This document shows, piece after piece, positions 5,155 to 12,245 of a stretch of DNA of 12,898 nucleotides. The stretch spans positions 1-12,898 of the forward strand of contig CATOLK010000019.1 of NCBI GenBank assembly GCA_951801155.1. Reading direction: 5' to 3'. The position numbers and the translations under genes are program-made. The first letter of the stretch is position 1. Every line of letters starts with the position of its first letter. The stretch comes from an uncultured Rickettsiales bacterium (GTDB lineage Bacteria; Pseudomonadota; Alphaproteobacteria; Rickettsiales; UBA1997). Below the pieces are notes generated by a model. It ran no database searches and was not told where the DNA came from. It was given only the letters and a program-made list of their open reading frames with translations.

Positions 5155-8118
5155 ATGACAGAAAATGTTGAAAGAAGTAGTAGTTTGCCAAGTTTTATCG
5201 AAGAGTTACCTTTAGCTTATGGTGGTAACTTTGAAACTAAAAAAAGAAGAAATAGTTTACCATCAATTAATGAAAATAATTTAGATGGGGTAGTTGGTAA
5301 TATAGAAAGAAGCAGAAGTTGTAATGATTTAAGGGAAAGAATAAATTACTACAATAATGTTAAATTATCTTCAATAGAAGAAATAGTTGATAATTCTACA
5401 ACTATTAGTGAAGAAGAAAAAGATAAATTAAATAATTTAATTAATGAATGCCATGTTAAAGAAAAAAATTTTTTGAGAAAATTAGCAAATATTAGTGACT
5501 CTATTATTGATATTAATAAATATTATTGTTTTAATGAAAAGTTTCTTAGTGATGCAGAAAAAATAAAATATTTAAGAAAAATAACTGAATTAAAACCTAA
5601 AAAAATAGAGAAACAAGAAAGACAAGATGAAATTAGAATACAAGAAGAGACTAGAGTAGAACTAGAAAGACAAGAAGAAATTATAATACAAGAAGAAGCC
5701 AGAATAGAACTAGCAAATTTAGAAGATTCATTTTTTAAAAATAAAAAAGAAAAAGGAAGGAATTTTTTAAATAGTTGTATATCTGGAAATATGGATAATT
5801 TTTTAGATTTAATTAATTATTTTAAATCGGATGATAATGAAAATTATAGTGAAATAAGTCTAGAAACTGTAAGTAAAGGATTTAAGGCAGCTTGTTTATG
5901 TGGAAATACAGATATGGTTAGATGTATGCTTGAACAAAGCGAGTTAAAGAGTGCTATTTTAAACGAAAGTGAAAATTTTGAATATTTAAAGGAAATTTAT
6001 TGTAATAAAGATACAGATATTTTTAAAATACTAATTGGTGACGATGATATAAGAAAAAGGTTGGTAGAAAGAGAAAATACTTCTTTTAATATTTCAACAA
6101 TATTTTATTGTATTAATGACGCAGCTATATGTCCTTTTGATAAAATAGAAGAGATTAATACCTTATTTTCTTATCCAGAAATCGCTAATGTCATTATAAA
6201 TAACGAATACTTTAAGAGAGAATTTAATGGATTTTTCGCTCTTGGAGTTAAAGAAATAGTTGAAAAAGTACTTTCAAATGATTCTATAATGAAAAACATT
6301 GTTGAAAAATATGGTATATTGTTGTATGTAGAATTTGCTTTTAAAAATAAACATTTAGAAATTATAAAGACAATGTTTGAATACGACTATGTTAAAAAAG
6401 CAATATCAGAAAATGGTACATTAATTACAGAATTTAGAAAAGCTATATATAATAATGACTTTTTAAAAATTAAAGAATTATTAAGAAACGATAGAATAAT
6501 TATAGAATTAAATAGAACAAAAAATTTTTCAGGATTTTTAAAAGAAAATATAGAATCACTGAATGATTTGATATTTGATAAAACTAAAAGTCATGATGAA
6601 AAAATAAATTTAAGAGAACAAAAAATAGATGATATAATAAATATTTTAAGACAAAACAGAAATCAAGAAAAAGAAAATATATTAGAAGAATTAAAAAATG
6701 ATATATTCGTACAAATATTTGAAGAAGCTTATAGACAAAATGATACAGAATTAATAGAAACATTACGTAATGATGAATATATAAAGTTTAATGATTATAT
6801 AAAAGAAATTTTAGCTACATCTAGTTTAGAAGTAATTGAATCATTAATTAAAAATAATATAAACTTTGTAGAAAATAATAATATTAATAATAATAGATCT
6901 GTTATTAATTTAGATGAAAAAACTTTTAATAATATTAAAAACAATTTTAAAGAAATATGTAAAAAATATAATGTAGTTTGTGATGAAAATAAATTATTTT
7001 TAAATTCGATTAATTTAACTGAGAAAAAATATAACTATTTTATAAATTTAAATCAGATAAATGAAAAAATTTCTGAAATTAAACAAGAAATAGATAAAAA
7101 AGATGAAGTATTAGAAGTTGCTAAAGAGTTAGTAAAAAAATGCAAATTGACCGAAAATCCACGTGAAATGGAGGGTGTTACAATGGAATTAAATGATGGA
7201 ATTGAATTATTAAAAGATTTAAATAAACATTGTAAAAATCCAGTAAATATTAGAGATAATGAACAATTGTGTAATTTGTATATACCGGCCATCAAAAATT
7301 CAAAAAATGAAAATGTTTTTAAAGAAGGATTTGGTGGAATTACTAAAATTAGTAGAAATAATATTAAAATTAAGTTTGATAAGGATGGATTTTTAAGGCA
7401 AACTTTAGAAAATAATTCAGAAATTGATAAATCTGTGTTGGATATTTTAAAAAAATCTCTAATAATAGAATATGGCGAAAAATGGAATGAAGACAAAAAT
7501 TCTAATAAGATAGAATTAGATACTATTCTTTTATTATTTAAAAAAGATCCTAATATTGCATTTGAAATGTTAATGAAATTAGAGAAAGATAAAAAAATAA
7601 ATATTAAAAAAGAAGGATTTTTATTTGATAAAAAATTATCTTTAGAAGAAAAAACAAAATTAAAAAATTCTTTTGAACATACTGTAGAAGTCAGAAAAAA
7701 AATATTTAATATTACTACTTTAAAAGAAGAAGTATTAGATATAGATTATGATAATGGTGAAATTAGAAAATCTATAGAAAATATAGTTAATAATATTGCT
7801 GATATGGGTGTTAGAATTATAAAATGTGGTAAAAAGGAAAAGCTAATTACTAGTGAAATAAAAGAATTTAGTATTAATAATATTATAAAGGTTTTATCTT
7901 CTTTAAAGGAAAAAGTAAATAATGTAAAAGAAGATGAAGAAAAATTAAAATTATTATTAAATAATATAAAAAATGCAAACAGTAAAATTAATGAAATTGG
8001 AAAATATTCCGATAAAGAAGATATGATAATTGCTCTTAATCATTGTATAGTTAATATTAATGGTTTTATTGAACAAATTGATAATAACGAAGCACCATCA
8101 TTACAAGTTATACAATAG
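5155..8118 (+). CDS. Large ankyrin-like/coiled-coil protein with the same novel C-terminal domain
   Basis: A protein of 987 residues. The N-terminus (1-60) has three Arg/Ser motifs: RSSSLPS (7-13), RRNSLPS (31-37) and RSRSCND (52-58). A Glu/Arg-rich coiled coil follows at about 145-195, containing a 16-residue tandem repeat (155-170, 171-186). Residues about 200-570 look like degenerate ankyrin repeats; the best unit is GFKAACLCGNTDMVRCML (242-259), with others near 394-410, 426-445 and 522-538. A second helical stretch (about 590-700) leads to a C-terminal domain with GFGG at 725-728, FDKDGF at 741-746 and KNSFEHTVEVR at 837-847, matching the C-terminal domain of the Sel1-repeat protein (266-2818). 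No signal peptide or membrane segment is visible. It has its own promoter and AAGGA ribosome binding site. The function is not recognised. Ankyrin proteins of intracellular bacteria are often secreted effectors, so that is a plausible inference only. Confidence 0.85.
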   Translation: MTENVERSSSLPSFIEELPLAYGGNFETKKRRNSLPSINENNLDGVVGNIERSRSCNDLRERINYYNNVKLSSIEEIVDNSTTISEEEKDKLNNLINECHVKEKNFLRKLANISDSIIDINKYYCFNEKFLSDAEKIKYLRKITELKPKKIEKQERQDEIRIQEETRVELERQEEIIIQEEARIELANLEDSFFKNKKEKGRNFLNSCISGNMDNFLDLINYFKSDDNENYSEISLETVSKGFKAACLCGNTDMVRCMLEQSELKSAILNESENFEYLKEIYCNKDTDIFKILIGDDDIRKRLVERENTSFNISTIFYCINDAAICPFDKIEEINTLFSYPEIANVIINNEYFKREFNGFFALGVKEIVEKVLSNDSIMKNIVEKYGILLYVEFAFKNKHLEIIKTMFEYDYVKKAISENGTLITEFRKAIYNNDFLKIKELLRNDRIIIELNRTKNFSGFLKENIESLNDLIFDKTKSHDEKINLREQKIDDIINILRQNRNQEKENILEELKNDIFVQIFEEAYRQNDTELIETLRNDEYIKFNDYIKEILATSSLEVIESLIKNNINFVENNNINNNRSVINLDEKTFNNIKNNFKEICKKYNVVCDENKLFLNSINLTEKKYNYFINLNQINEKISEIKQEIDKKDEVLEVAKELVKKCKLTENPREMEGVTMELNDGIELLKDLNKHCKNPVNIRDNEQLCNLYIPAIKNSKNENVFKEGFGGITKISRNNIKIKFDKDGFLRQTLENNSEIDKSVLDILKKSLIIEYGEKWNEDKNSNKIELDTILLLFKKDPNIAFEMLMKLEKDKKINIKKEGFLFDKKLSLEEKTKLKNSFEHTVEVRKKIFNITTLKEEVLDIDYDNGEIRKSIENIVNNIADMGVRIIKCGKKEKLITSEIKEFSINNIIKVLSSLKEKVNNVKEDEEKLKLLLNNIKNANSKINEIGKYSDKEDMIIALNHCIVNINGFIEQIDNNEAPSLQVIQ
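5617..5712 (+). repeat. 48-bp in-frame tandem duplication encoding a coiled-coil segment
   Basis: Units at 5617-5664 and 5665-5712 encode 16 residues each, beginning ERQDEIRIQE and ERQEEIIIQE. They are similar at DNA as well as protein level, so the duplication is fairly recent. It extends the charged coiled coil before the ankyrin-like region. Confidence 0.85.
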
Positions 8119-8125
8119 TTTTAAT

Positions 8126-8159
8126 CACAATTAAAGAATAATTTAATTCTTTAATTGTG
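8126..8159. terminator. Perfect 14-bp hairpin after the ankyrin-like gene
   Basis: CACAATTAAAGAAT (8126-8139) pairs without mismatch with ATTCTTTAATTGTG (8146-8159) around a 6-nt loop, starting 8 nt after the stop codon at 8118. It is placed to end the ankyrin-like transcript. There is no U-run directly after it on either strand, so it may be a weak terminator or a 3'-end stabiliser rather than a classical intrinsic terminator. Confidence 0.55.
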
Positions 8160-8181
8160 CTAAAATTTATATAAAATAACC

Positions 8182-8198
8182 AATTATCTAAGATAATT
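8182..8198. promoter_or_regulatory. Operator-like palindrome upstream of the Mur ligase promoter
   Basis: AATTATCT-A-AGATAATT is a perfect 8-bp inverted repeat with a 1-nt centre, lying 22 bp upstream of the -35 box at 8221. Its size and symmetry suit a dimeric DNA-binding protein, but no regulator gene is in the window and AT-rich DNA produces such palindromes readily. Confidence 0.3.
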
Positions 8199-8220
8199 TA
8201 GGAGTTGAAATTATTATTAT

Positions 8221-8248
8221 TTGACAATTAAAATATTTTAAGTATAAT
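8221..8248 (+). promoter_or_regulatory. Perfect consensus sigma70 promoter for the Mur ligase gene
   Basis: TTGACA (8221-8226), a 16-bp spacer and TATAAT (8243-8248) give a predicted start near 8255, about 25 nt before the ATG at 8280. No good Shine-Dalgarno is visible in the short leader. This promoter may also serve the genes downstream to 12051. Confidence 0.75.
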
Positions 8249-8279
8249 AAATATATCAAGTAAAAAATTAATTTTTATA

Positions 8280-9692
8280 ATGTCAAAAAATATACATTTT
8301 ATAGGTATAAATGGGAGTGGGCTTGTTGGTGTAGCATGTTTAGCAAAAGAAAATGGTTTTAATATTAGTGGTTGTGATTTAAGTAAAAAAGGAAATTATT
8401 CTAAACAATTGGAGGATTTGAATATTGATGTTGAAGTAGGACAATCACCGGAACATTTAAAGGGAATTGATAAATTAGTAGTTTCTTCGGCAGTATTTTT
8501 TAAAGATAAATATAAAAATATCCCAGAAATAATGGAAGCTTTGAAGCAAAATATAGAAATAACTAGATGGCAAGATTTTTTAGATAAAGAATTAGCAAAA
8601 AATAAAGACTTAATTTGTGTTTCTGGTACACATGGGAAAACAACTACTACAACAATTGTAGCAACTATGTTGGATGTATTAAATTCGGACCCTACTGTGG
8701 TAATAGGTGGTATAAATAAAAAATGGAACAAAAATTATAGAAATGGGAAAGGTAAATATTTTGTTTGTGAAGCCGATGAATATGGAAACAATTTTACTTA
8801 TTATCATCCAAAATATATTATAATAAATAACATAGAAATGGAACATCCGGAATTTTTTCAAGATCTGGAAGGTTATAAGCAAAATTTTATAAATTTTATA
8901 AGAAATATTAGAGATTTTGGAACTATAGTATTTAATGGAGATGATAATAATATAGTTGATATTTTAGAAAAAGAAAAAGATTATTTAAAAAATAAAAATA
9001 TTAAATTAATTGCCTATATTACTGATGAGAATAATAGAAAAAATGACAATATAAAATACAATTTTCTGAAATTTGATAATAATGAATTTATTCTTGAAAA
9101 TAAAAAGTACAAAACAAATGATGGATTGTGTGGCGAACATAATTTTAGAAATGCTTCCGTAGCAATATTATTGTTGGAAGAATTAGGTTTTGAGTATAAA
9201 AATATTTACAATTGTTTGTTAGAGTGTGAATTACCAAAAAGGAGAATGGAAAAAGTATTTGTAAATGATAGATTTTCTGTTTATGATGATTATGCACATC
9301 ATCATACTCAAATTTTTTATAATCTTAAAACATTAAAAAACAATATTAACAAAAATGAAAAGATTATAGCTGTATTGGAGCCACATTTGATTTCAAGATA
9401 TAAAGAGAATTCAGAAGAATATAATAAATATATGGAAATTGCGGACTATCCTATAATTACGAAATTTTTTAAATCTAGGGAAATAGACTTACCTGATTTA
9501 GATATGAAGGATTATTTAAATGGAACTAATATAGAATATATAATTGATTTTAATGAAGTTGTAAATAGAATTAAAGAAATTATTAATATAGAAAAAACAA
9601 AAAAAATGCATATAGTAATTATGGGAGCTGGTTTATCTTATAAATTGACAGAAAAAATAATAGATCTATTGAAAAATAAAAATTTAATGTAA
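8280..9692 (+). CDS. murC: MurC-type Mur ligase (UDP-N-acetylmuramate:L-alanine ligase, probable)
   Basis: A 470-residue cytoplasmic Mur ligase. MurC adds L-alanine to UDP-MurNAc using ATP, the first peptide step of peptidoglycan synthesis. The N-terminal Rossmann motif GINGSGLVGVA (9-19) binds the UDP sugar. The ATP loop is GTHGKTTTT (116-124). EADEYG (164-169) and NNIEMEHP (183-190) are metal/ATP-site segments, GEHNFRNA (285-292) and PKRRMEKV (319-326) follow, and the C-terminal domain has DDYAHHHTQI (336-345) and EPHLISR (367-373). Oddities: EADEY is the Mpl-like form where classical MurC has EADES, and DDYAHH-x-T has His and Gln where most have Pro and Glu. The insertion that Mpl carries after EADEYD is absent, so MurC fits better, but Mpl cannot be excluded. 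No other mur, ddl or fts gene is adjacent. Confidence 0.75.
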   Translation: MSKNIHFIGINGSGLVGVACLAKENGFNISGCDLSKKGNYSKQLEDLNIDVEVGQSPEHLKGIDKLVVSSAVFFKDKYKNIPEIMEALKQNIEITRWQDFLDKELAKNKDLICVSGTHGKTTTTTIVATMLDVLNSDPTVVIGGINKKWNKNYRNGKGKYFVCEADEYGNNFTYYHPKYIIINNIEMEHPEFFQDLEGYKQNFINFIRNIRDFGTIVFNGDDNNIVDILEKEKDYLKNKNIKLIAYITDENNRKNDNIKYNFLKFDNNEFILENKKYKTNDGLCGEHNFRNASVAILLLEELGFEYKNIYNCLLECELPKRRMEKVFVNDRFSVYDDYAHHHTQIFYNLKTLKNNINKNEKIIAVLEPHLISRYKENSEEYNKYMEIADYPIITKFFKSREIDLPDLDMKDYLNGTNIEYIIDFNEVVNRIKEIINIEKTKKMHIVIMGAGLSYKLTEKIIDLLKNKNLM

Positions 9693-9751
9693 AAATATGA
9701 GGTAGATTAGTTATGAGATATGTTTCTTCTTTTTTATTTATAAAATTATAT

Positions 9752-9756
9752 AGGAG
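9752..9756 (+). promoter_or_regulatory. Ribosome binding site deciding between two adjacent ATGs
   Basis: AGGAG lies 2 nt before the ATG at 9759 but 5 nt before the ATG at 9762. The second spacing is the workable one, so translation more likely begins at 9762. Confidence 0.6.
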
Positions 9757-9761
9757 CTATG

Positions 9762-10928
9762 ATGTTAAATATTAAAACCAGAAAGGATATTATTAATAAT
9801 GTTGTGAAATCTGTAAAGAAAGATTCCAAAAATATAAAAGATTTAGATTCTTATATAGAGGAGAAAATTGAAGATGAATATTATGATTTTAAAATGAATT
9901 CTGGTAAGTATCAAAAGGGAGTAATTTACGATAAAAGATTTAATTCAAAAAATGACAATAATATTTCTATAATTTTTGATGATTTTATTGGAAAAAGTGA
10001 AAAGTTGAATGTCTATAATAGTTGTGATAATGCACAATTGCCTGAAAAATCAAATAAAAGTGTAAATTATTTAAATAAAATATTTTATAAAAAAACTTTA
10101 TACAATATAAATTGTTTTATAGGTAATTTATTTGATTTTAATAAAAAAAAAGTTCTTTTATTTTTTACATTATTTTTTGATTATCTAGCATCAATATTAT
10201 ACAATTTATTTATATTATTTATATTTAGTACTTTGAATATTTTAAATTATTTAATATTTCTTTTATTTAAATTTTGTTTATCCTCTAAATATAAAATTTT
10301 TAAAAAATATAATTTATCTTTATTAAATATTGCATTGTTTATTCCTGTTGAGTTTTTGAGATTTTTACTTATTTCAATTAAGGAATTTGCAAATATTTTA
10401 GCGAGTATTTTTAATATAACAAATAAAGTATTAAATACTGGTAGTAAAATATTTAAAAATAATATGTATTCAAGTATTATAGCAAGCAGAGTAAATAGAA
10501 ATAAAAGGAGTAACGAACATAAAAATGTATTAAATGAGGTTAATGAAAAAGCAGAAAAAATATTTAAAGAATATAATGCTGAAAATACAAAATATTTTGA
10601 TCGTCTTAAATTTACTAAAGTTACTAAAGAACCTTTAATATCTAGTAATATGCGTAATAAAACACTTAAAGAATATCTATCTACTATGGAAAGAATTGAA
10701 ATTAAAAAAATTACAAAAAAAATTAAAAAAAATATTGATAAAAAAATTAAGAAACAAATTTATAAGAAAGAACTCCCTTTAAAATTGGAAGTTATTAGAA
10801 ACAAAGAGATAAAAGTTTCAATTTGTGAAAAAATTTCTAATAAATACTTGCAGCAAGTGCTTAATATTACTGCTAATGTACAAGATAATTTTTTACAAAA
10901 TACAGAAAAAATAGAAGTTGGTAGGTAA
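9762..10928 (+). CDS. Unrecognised membrane protein upstream of sspB
   Basis: A protein of 388 residues (389 if the ATG at 9759 is used; numbering from that one). I do not recognise the family. The N-terminal 110 residues are hydrophilic and charged. Strongly hydrophobic segments lie at about 131-152, 153-173 and 186-206, with a weaker one at about 207-220, suggesting three or four membrane passes or a hairpin pair. The remainder (about 240-389) is soluble, predicted helical and very basic, including a lysine cluster at 316-336 (alternating KK and I/hydrophobic positions). Its stop codon is 3 nt before the sspB start, so the two are probably translated from one transcript. It begins 69 nt after the Mur ligase stop. 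No signal peptide, enzyme motif or known fold is evident. It may be a lineage-restricted gene. Confidence 0.75.
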   Translation: MLNIKTRKDIINNVVKSVKKDSKNIKDLDSYIEEKIEDEYYDFKMNSGKYQKGVIYDKRFNSKNDNNISIIFDDFIGKSEKLNVYNSCDNAQLPEKSNKSVNYLNKIFYKKTLYNINCFIGNLFDFNKKKVLLFFTLFFDYLASILYNLFILFIFSTLNILNYLIFLLFKFCLSSKYKIFKKYNLSLLNIALFIPVEFLRFLLISIKEFANILASIFNITNKVLNTGSKIFKNNMYSSIIASRVNRNKRSNEHKNVLNEVNEKAEKIFKEYNAENTKYFDRLKFTKVTKEPLISSNMRNKTLKEYLSTMERIEIKKITKKIKKNIDKKIKKQIYKKELPLKLEVIRNKEIKVSICEKISNKYLQQVLNITANVQDNFLQNTEKIEVGR

Positions 10929-10931
10929 AAT

Positions 10932-11462
10932 ATGATAATAAAAGAAATAGACTCAGGTTACGGCTCTTTGTTGGAAAAGACAATGAAAAATGTCGTTAGA
11001 TATGCTTTAAAAAGAGCTAAAGAATGTGATGGTGGAGAAGATTTTAGTTTTTTATTTATGGTTGATACAAATGCAAAAGGAGTTAAATTACCAAAATTTA
11101 TAAAAAGAGAAAATCCAGAAACTATGGTATTGGTAATTAAATATCAGTTTAGAAATTTAAATATAAAAAATACAAATTTTTCAATTGATCTAGATTTTAA
11201 CGGAAAAATCGAAAATGTTGTAATACCGTTCAATTCAATTTTAGCCTTTAAAGACCAAATAAATAGTATTGAATTAAAATTCAATTTTTCCAATGAAAAT
11301 TTTGAAGATTATGAAGAATGTGATGATTATAATGACTTGGACGAAGAGTGGGATGATTTTTATGATGACTATTATGAAATAGAAAGAGAAGATTTAATTA
11401 AAAAAAATATTGATTTAAAAAATAATTTAATTAATTTTTCAGATCTAAAAAATAAAAAATAA
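10932..11462 (+). CDS. sspB: SspB-family ClpXP adaptor (alphaproteobacterial type)
   Basis: A protein of 176 residues. SspB binds ssrA-tagged and other substrates and tethers them to the ClpX unfoldase for degradation. The substrate-binding domain (about 8-120) shows the alphaproteobacterial pattern: Y-x-x-L-x-x-x-x-x-x-x-VVRYALK (10-27), a TNAKGVKLP strand (46-54), NPETMVLVIKYQFRNL (61-76) and VVIPFNSILAF (96-106). A long linker (about 123-153) is exceptionally rich in Asp, Glu and Tyr. The extreme C-terminus, NLINFSDLKNKK (165-176), resembles the short ClpX-binding tail of SspB, hydrophobic then Lys-rich. AGG at 10923-10925 is a weak ribosome site placed 6 nt ahead, and the preceding gene ends 3 nt before. 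Only one nucleotide separates its stop from the plsY start, implying translational coupling. Confidence 0.85.
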   Translation: MIIKEIDSGYGSLLEKTMKNVVRYALKRAKECDGGEDFSFLFMVDTNAKGVKLPKFIKRENPETMVLVIKYQFRNLNIKNTNFSIDLDFNGKIENVVIPFNSILAFKDQINSIELKFNFSNENFEDYEECDDYNDLDEEWDDFYDDYYEIEREDLIKKNIDLKNNLINFSDLKNKK

Positions 11463-11463
11463 A

Positions 11464-12051
11464 ATGTTTATAGATATTATGATATTATATTTAATAGTAA
11501 GCTTCTTGGTGGGAGGAATACCGTTTGGCTTTATAATAGGAAAAACTATTGGTAAAATTGTTATAAGAACAGAAGGTTCTGGAAATATTGGAGCCACTAA
11601 TGTAGCAAGAGTTTTAGGTTTTAAATATGCTGTTTTAACATTCATATTGGATGGACTAAAAAGTTTTTTACCAGTATTTATAGGAAAAAAAATATTTGGT
11701 ATTGATTTTGCAATGTGTATAATGTTTTGTACGGTTATAGGGCATATGTTTAGTGTATGGTTAAAATGTAAAGGTGGAAAGGGAATTTCAAGTATAATTT
11801 TAGGACTGTTAGCTTTGGATTATAGATTATTTTTGATTATGGGGGCTAGTTGGCTTTTAATATTTAAAATTACAAGAATTTCAGCGGTTGCAGCTTTGTT
11901 ATCAATAACAATCACAATAATTTTTTCTTATTTTTTGTTAAATAAATTTTGTTTTTTTGTATTTTTGTTAATTTATTTTTTTATTGTTTTTGCTCATAGA
12001 AATAATCTAAAAAGATTGAGAGACGGTAAGGAATTCGGTTTTAAAAAATAA
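11464..12051 (+). CDS. plsY: Glycerol-3-phosphate acyltransferase PlsY
   Basis: A 195-residue inner-membrane enzyme that transfers an acyl group from acyl-phosphate to glycerol-3-phosphate, the first committed phospholipid step; PlsX normally supplies the substrate but is not in this window. The three PlsY motifs are present: R35-x-x-GSGNIGATN (38-46), GHMFSVWLKCKGGKG (93-107) and HRNNLKRLRDGKE (178-190). About five membrane segments are visible, starting with LIVSFLVGGIPFGFIIG (10-26). The length is normal. Where most relatives have LD-x-x-KG after the second helix, this one reads LDGLKS, a minor change. The ATG at 11464 is 1 nt after the sspB stop; an ATG at 11479 would also give a normal N-terminus, and neither has a good ribosome site. 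Coupling to sspB favours the first. Confidence 0.95.
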   Translation: MFIDIMILYLIVSFLVGGIPFGFIIGKTIGKIVIRTEGSGNIGATNVARVLGFKYAVLTFILDGLKSFLPVFIGKKIFGIDFAMCIMFCTVIGHMFSVWLKCKGGKGISSIILGLLALDYRLFLIMGASWLLIFKITRISAVAALLSITITIIFSYFLLNKFCFFVFLLIYFFIVFAHRNNLKRLRDGKEFGFKK

Positions 12052-12067
12052 AATGTATTAAATTTTG

Positions 12068-12204
12068 ATCTTTATTTTTATAGGTTTTTATTCTTACATA
12101 AAATTACCATTAGGACTATAGTTATAAATAAATACTATTTTTTTAATTGTTGTTTATATCTGCTGTAATCTTATTTAGCTTTCCAAACCTTGAAAAATAA
12201 AGAT
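12068..12204. repeat. Long-range inverted repeat between plsY and rnpB
   Basis: The 20-nt arms at 12068-12087 and 12185-12204 are complementary at 18 of 20 positions and enclose 97 nt with no open reading frame of note. The right arm overlaps the A/T run of the rnpB terminator. It could be the stem of a small RNA, part of a convergent termination region, or the remains of a small mobile element. The rest of 12052-12245 shows nothing else beyond that terminator. Confidence 0.5.
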
Positions 12205-12236
12205 AAAAAATTAGTTAAATTAAAATTTTATTTAAC
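12204..12236 (-). terminator. Rho-independent terminator of rnpB
   Basis: On the minus strand GTTAAAT (12236-12230) pairs with ATTTAAC (12220-12214) around an AT-only loop that is itself self-complementary. It is followed by TAATTTTTT (12213-12205). It lies 10 nt beyond the mature 3' end of RNase P RNA. The stem is AT-only, apart from one G-C pair, as expected in this genome. Confidence 0.65.
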
Positions 12237-12245
12237 AACTCTAAA

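Noticed and set aside
7053..7496. 147-codon minus-strand reading frame
   Set aside because: It is a shadow of the ankyrin-like gene's C-terminal domain; the plus-strand frame carries the conserved GFGG blocks shared with the Sel1-repeat protein.
8396..8882. Two minus-strand reading frames opposite the Mur ligase
   Set aside because: Both overlap the conserved ATP-binding and EADEY motifs of the real gene and have no features of their own.
9645..9672. TTGACA near the 3' end of the Mur ligase gene as a promoter for the membrane protein-sspB-plsY genes
   Set aside because: No acceptable -10 box at 15-19 bp spacing, and it lies over 90 bp from the next start codon.
9713..9775. 20-codon plus-strand frame (MRYVSSFLF...) between the Mur ligase and the membrane protein, overlapping the latter's start
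   Set aside because: A GAGG lies 10 nt upstream, so a leader peptide is conceivable, but it is very short, hydrophobic by composition and has no regulatory codon run. Not enough to call.
11445..11645. 66-codon minus-strand reading frame over the sspB/plsY junction
   Set aside because: It overlaps conserved PlsY motif 1 and lacks any ribosome site.
12052..12245. Possible tRNA gene or small ORF between plsY and rnpB
   Set aside because: No cloverleaf, no GTTC-type T-loop and no credible start with ribosome site; only the inverted repeat and the rnpB terminator are supported.
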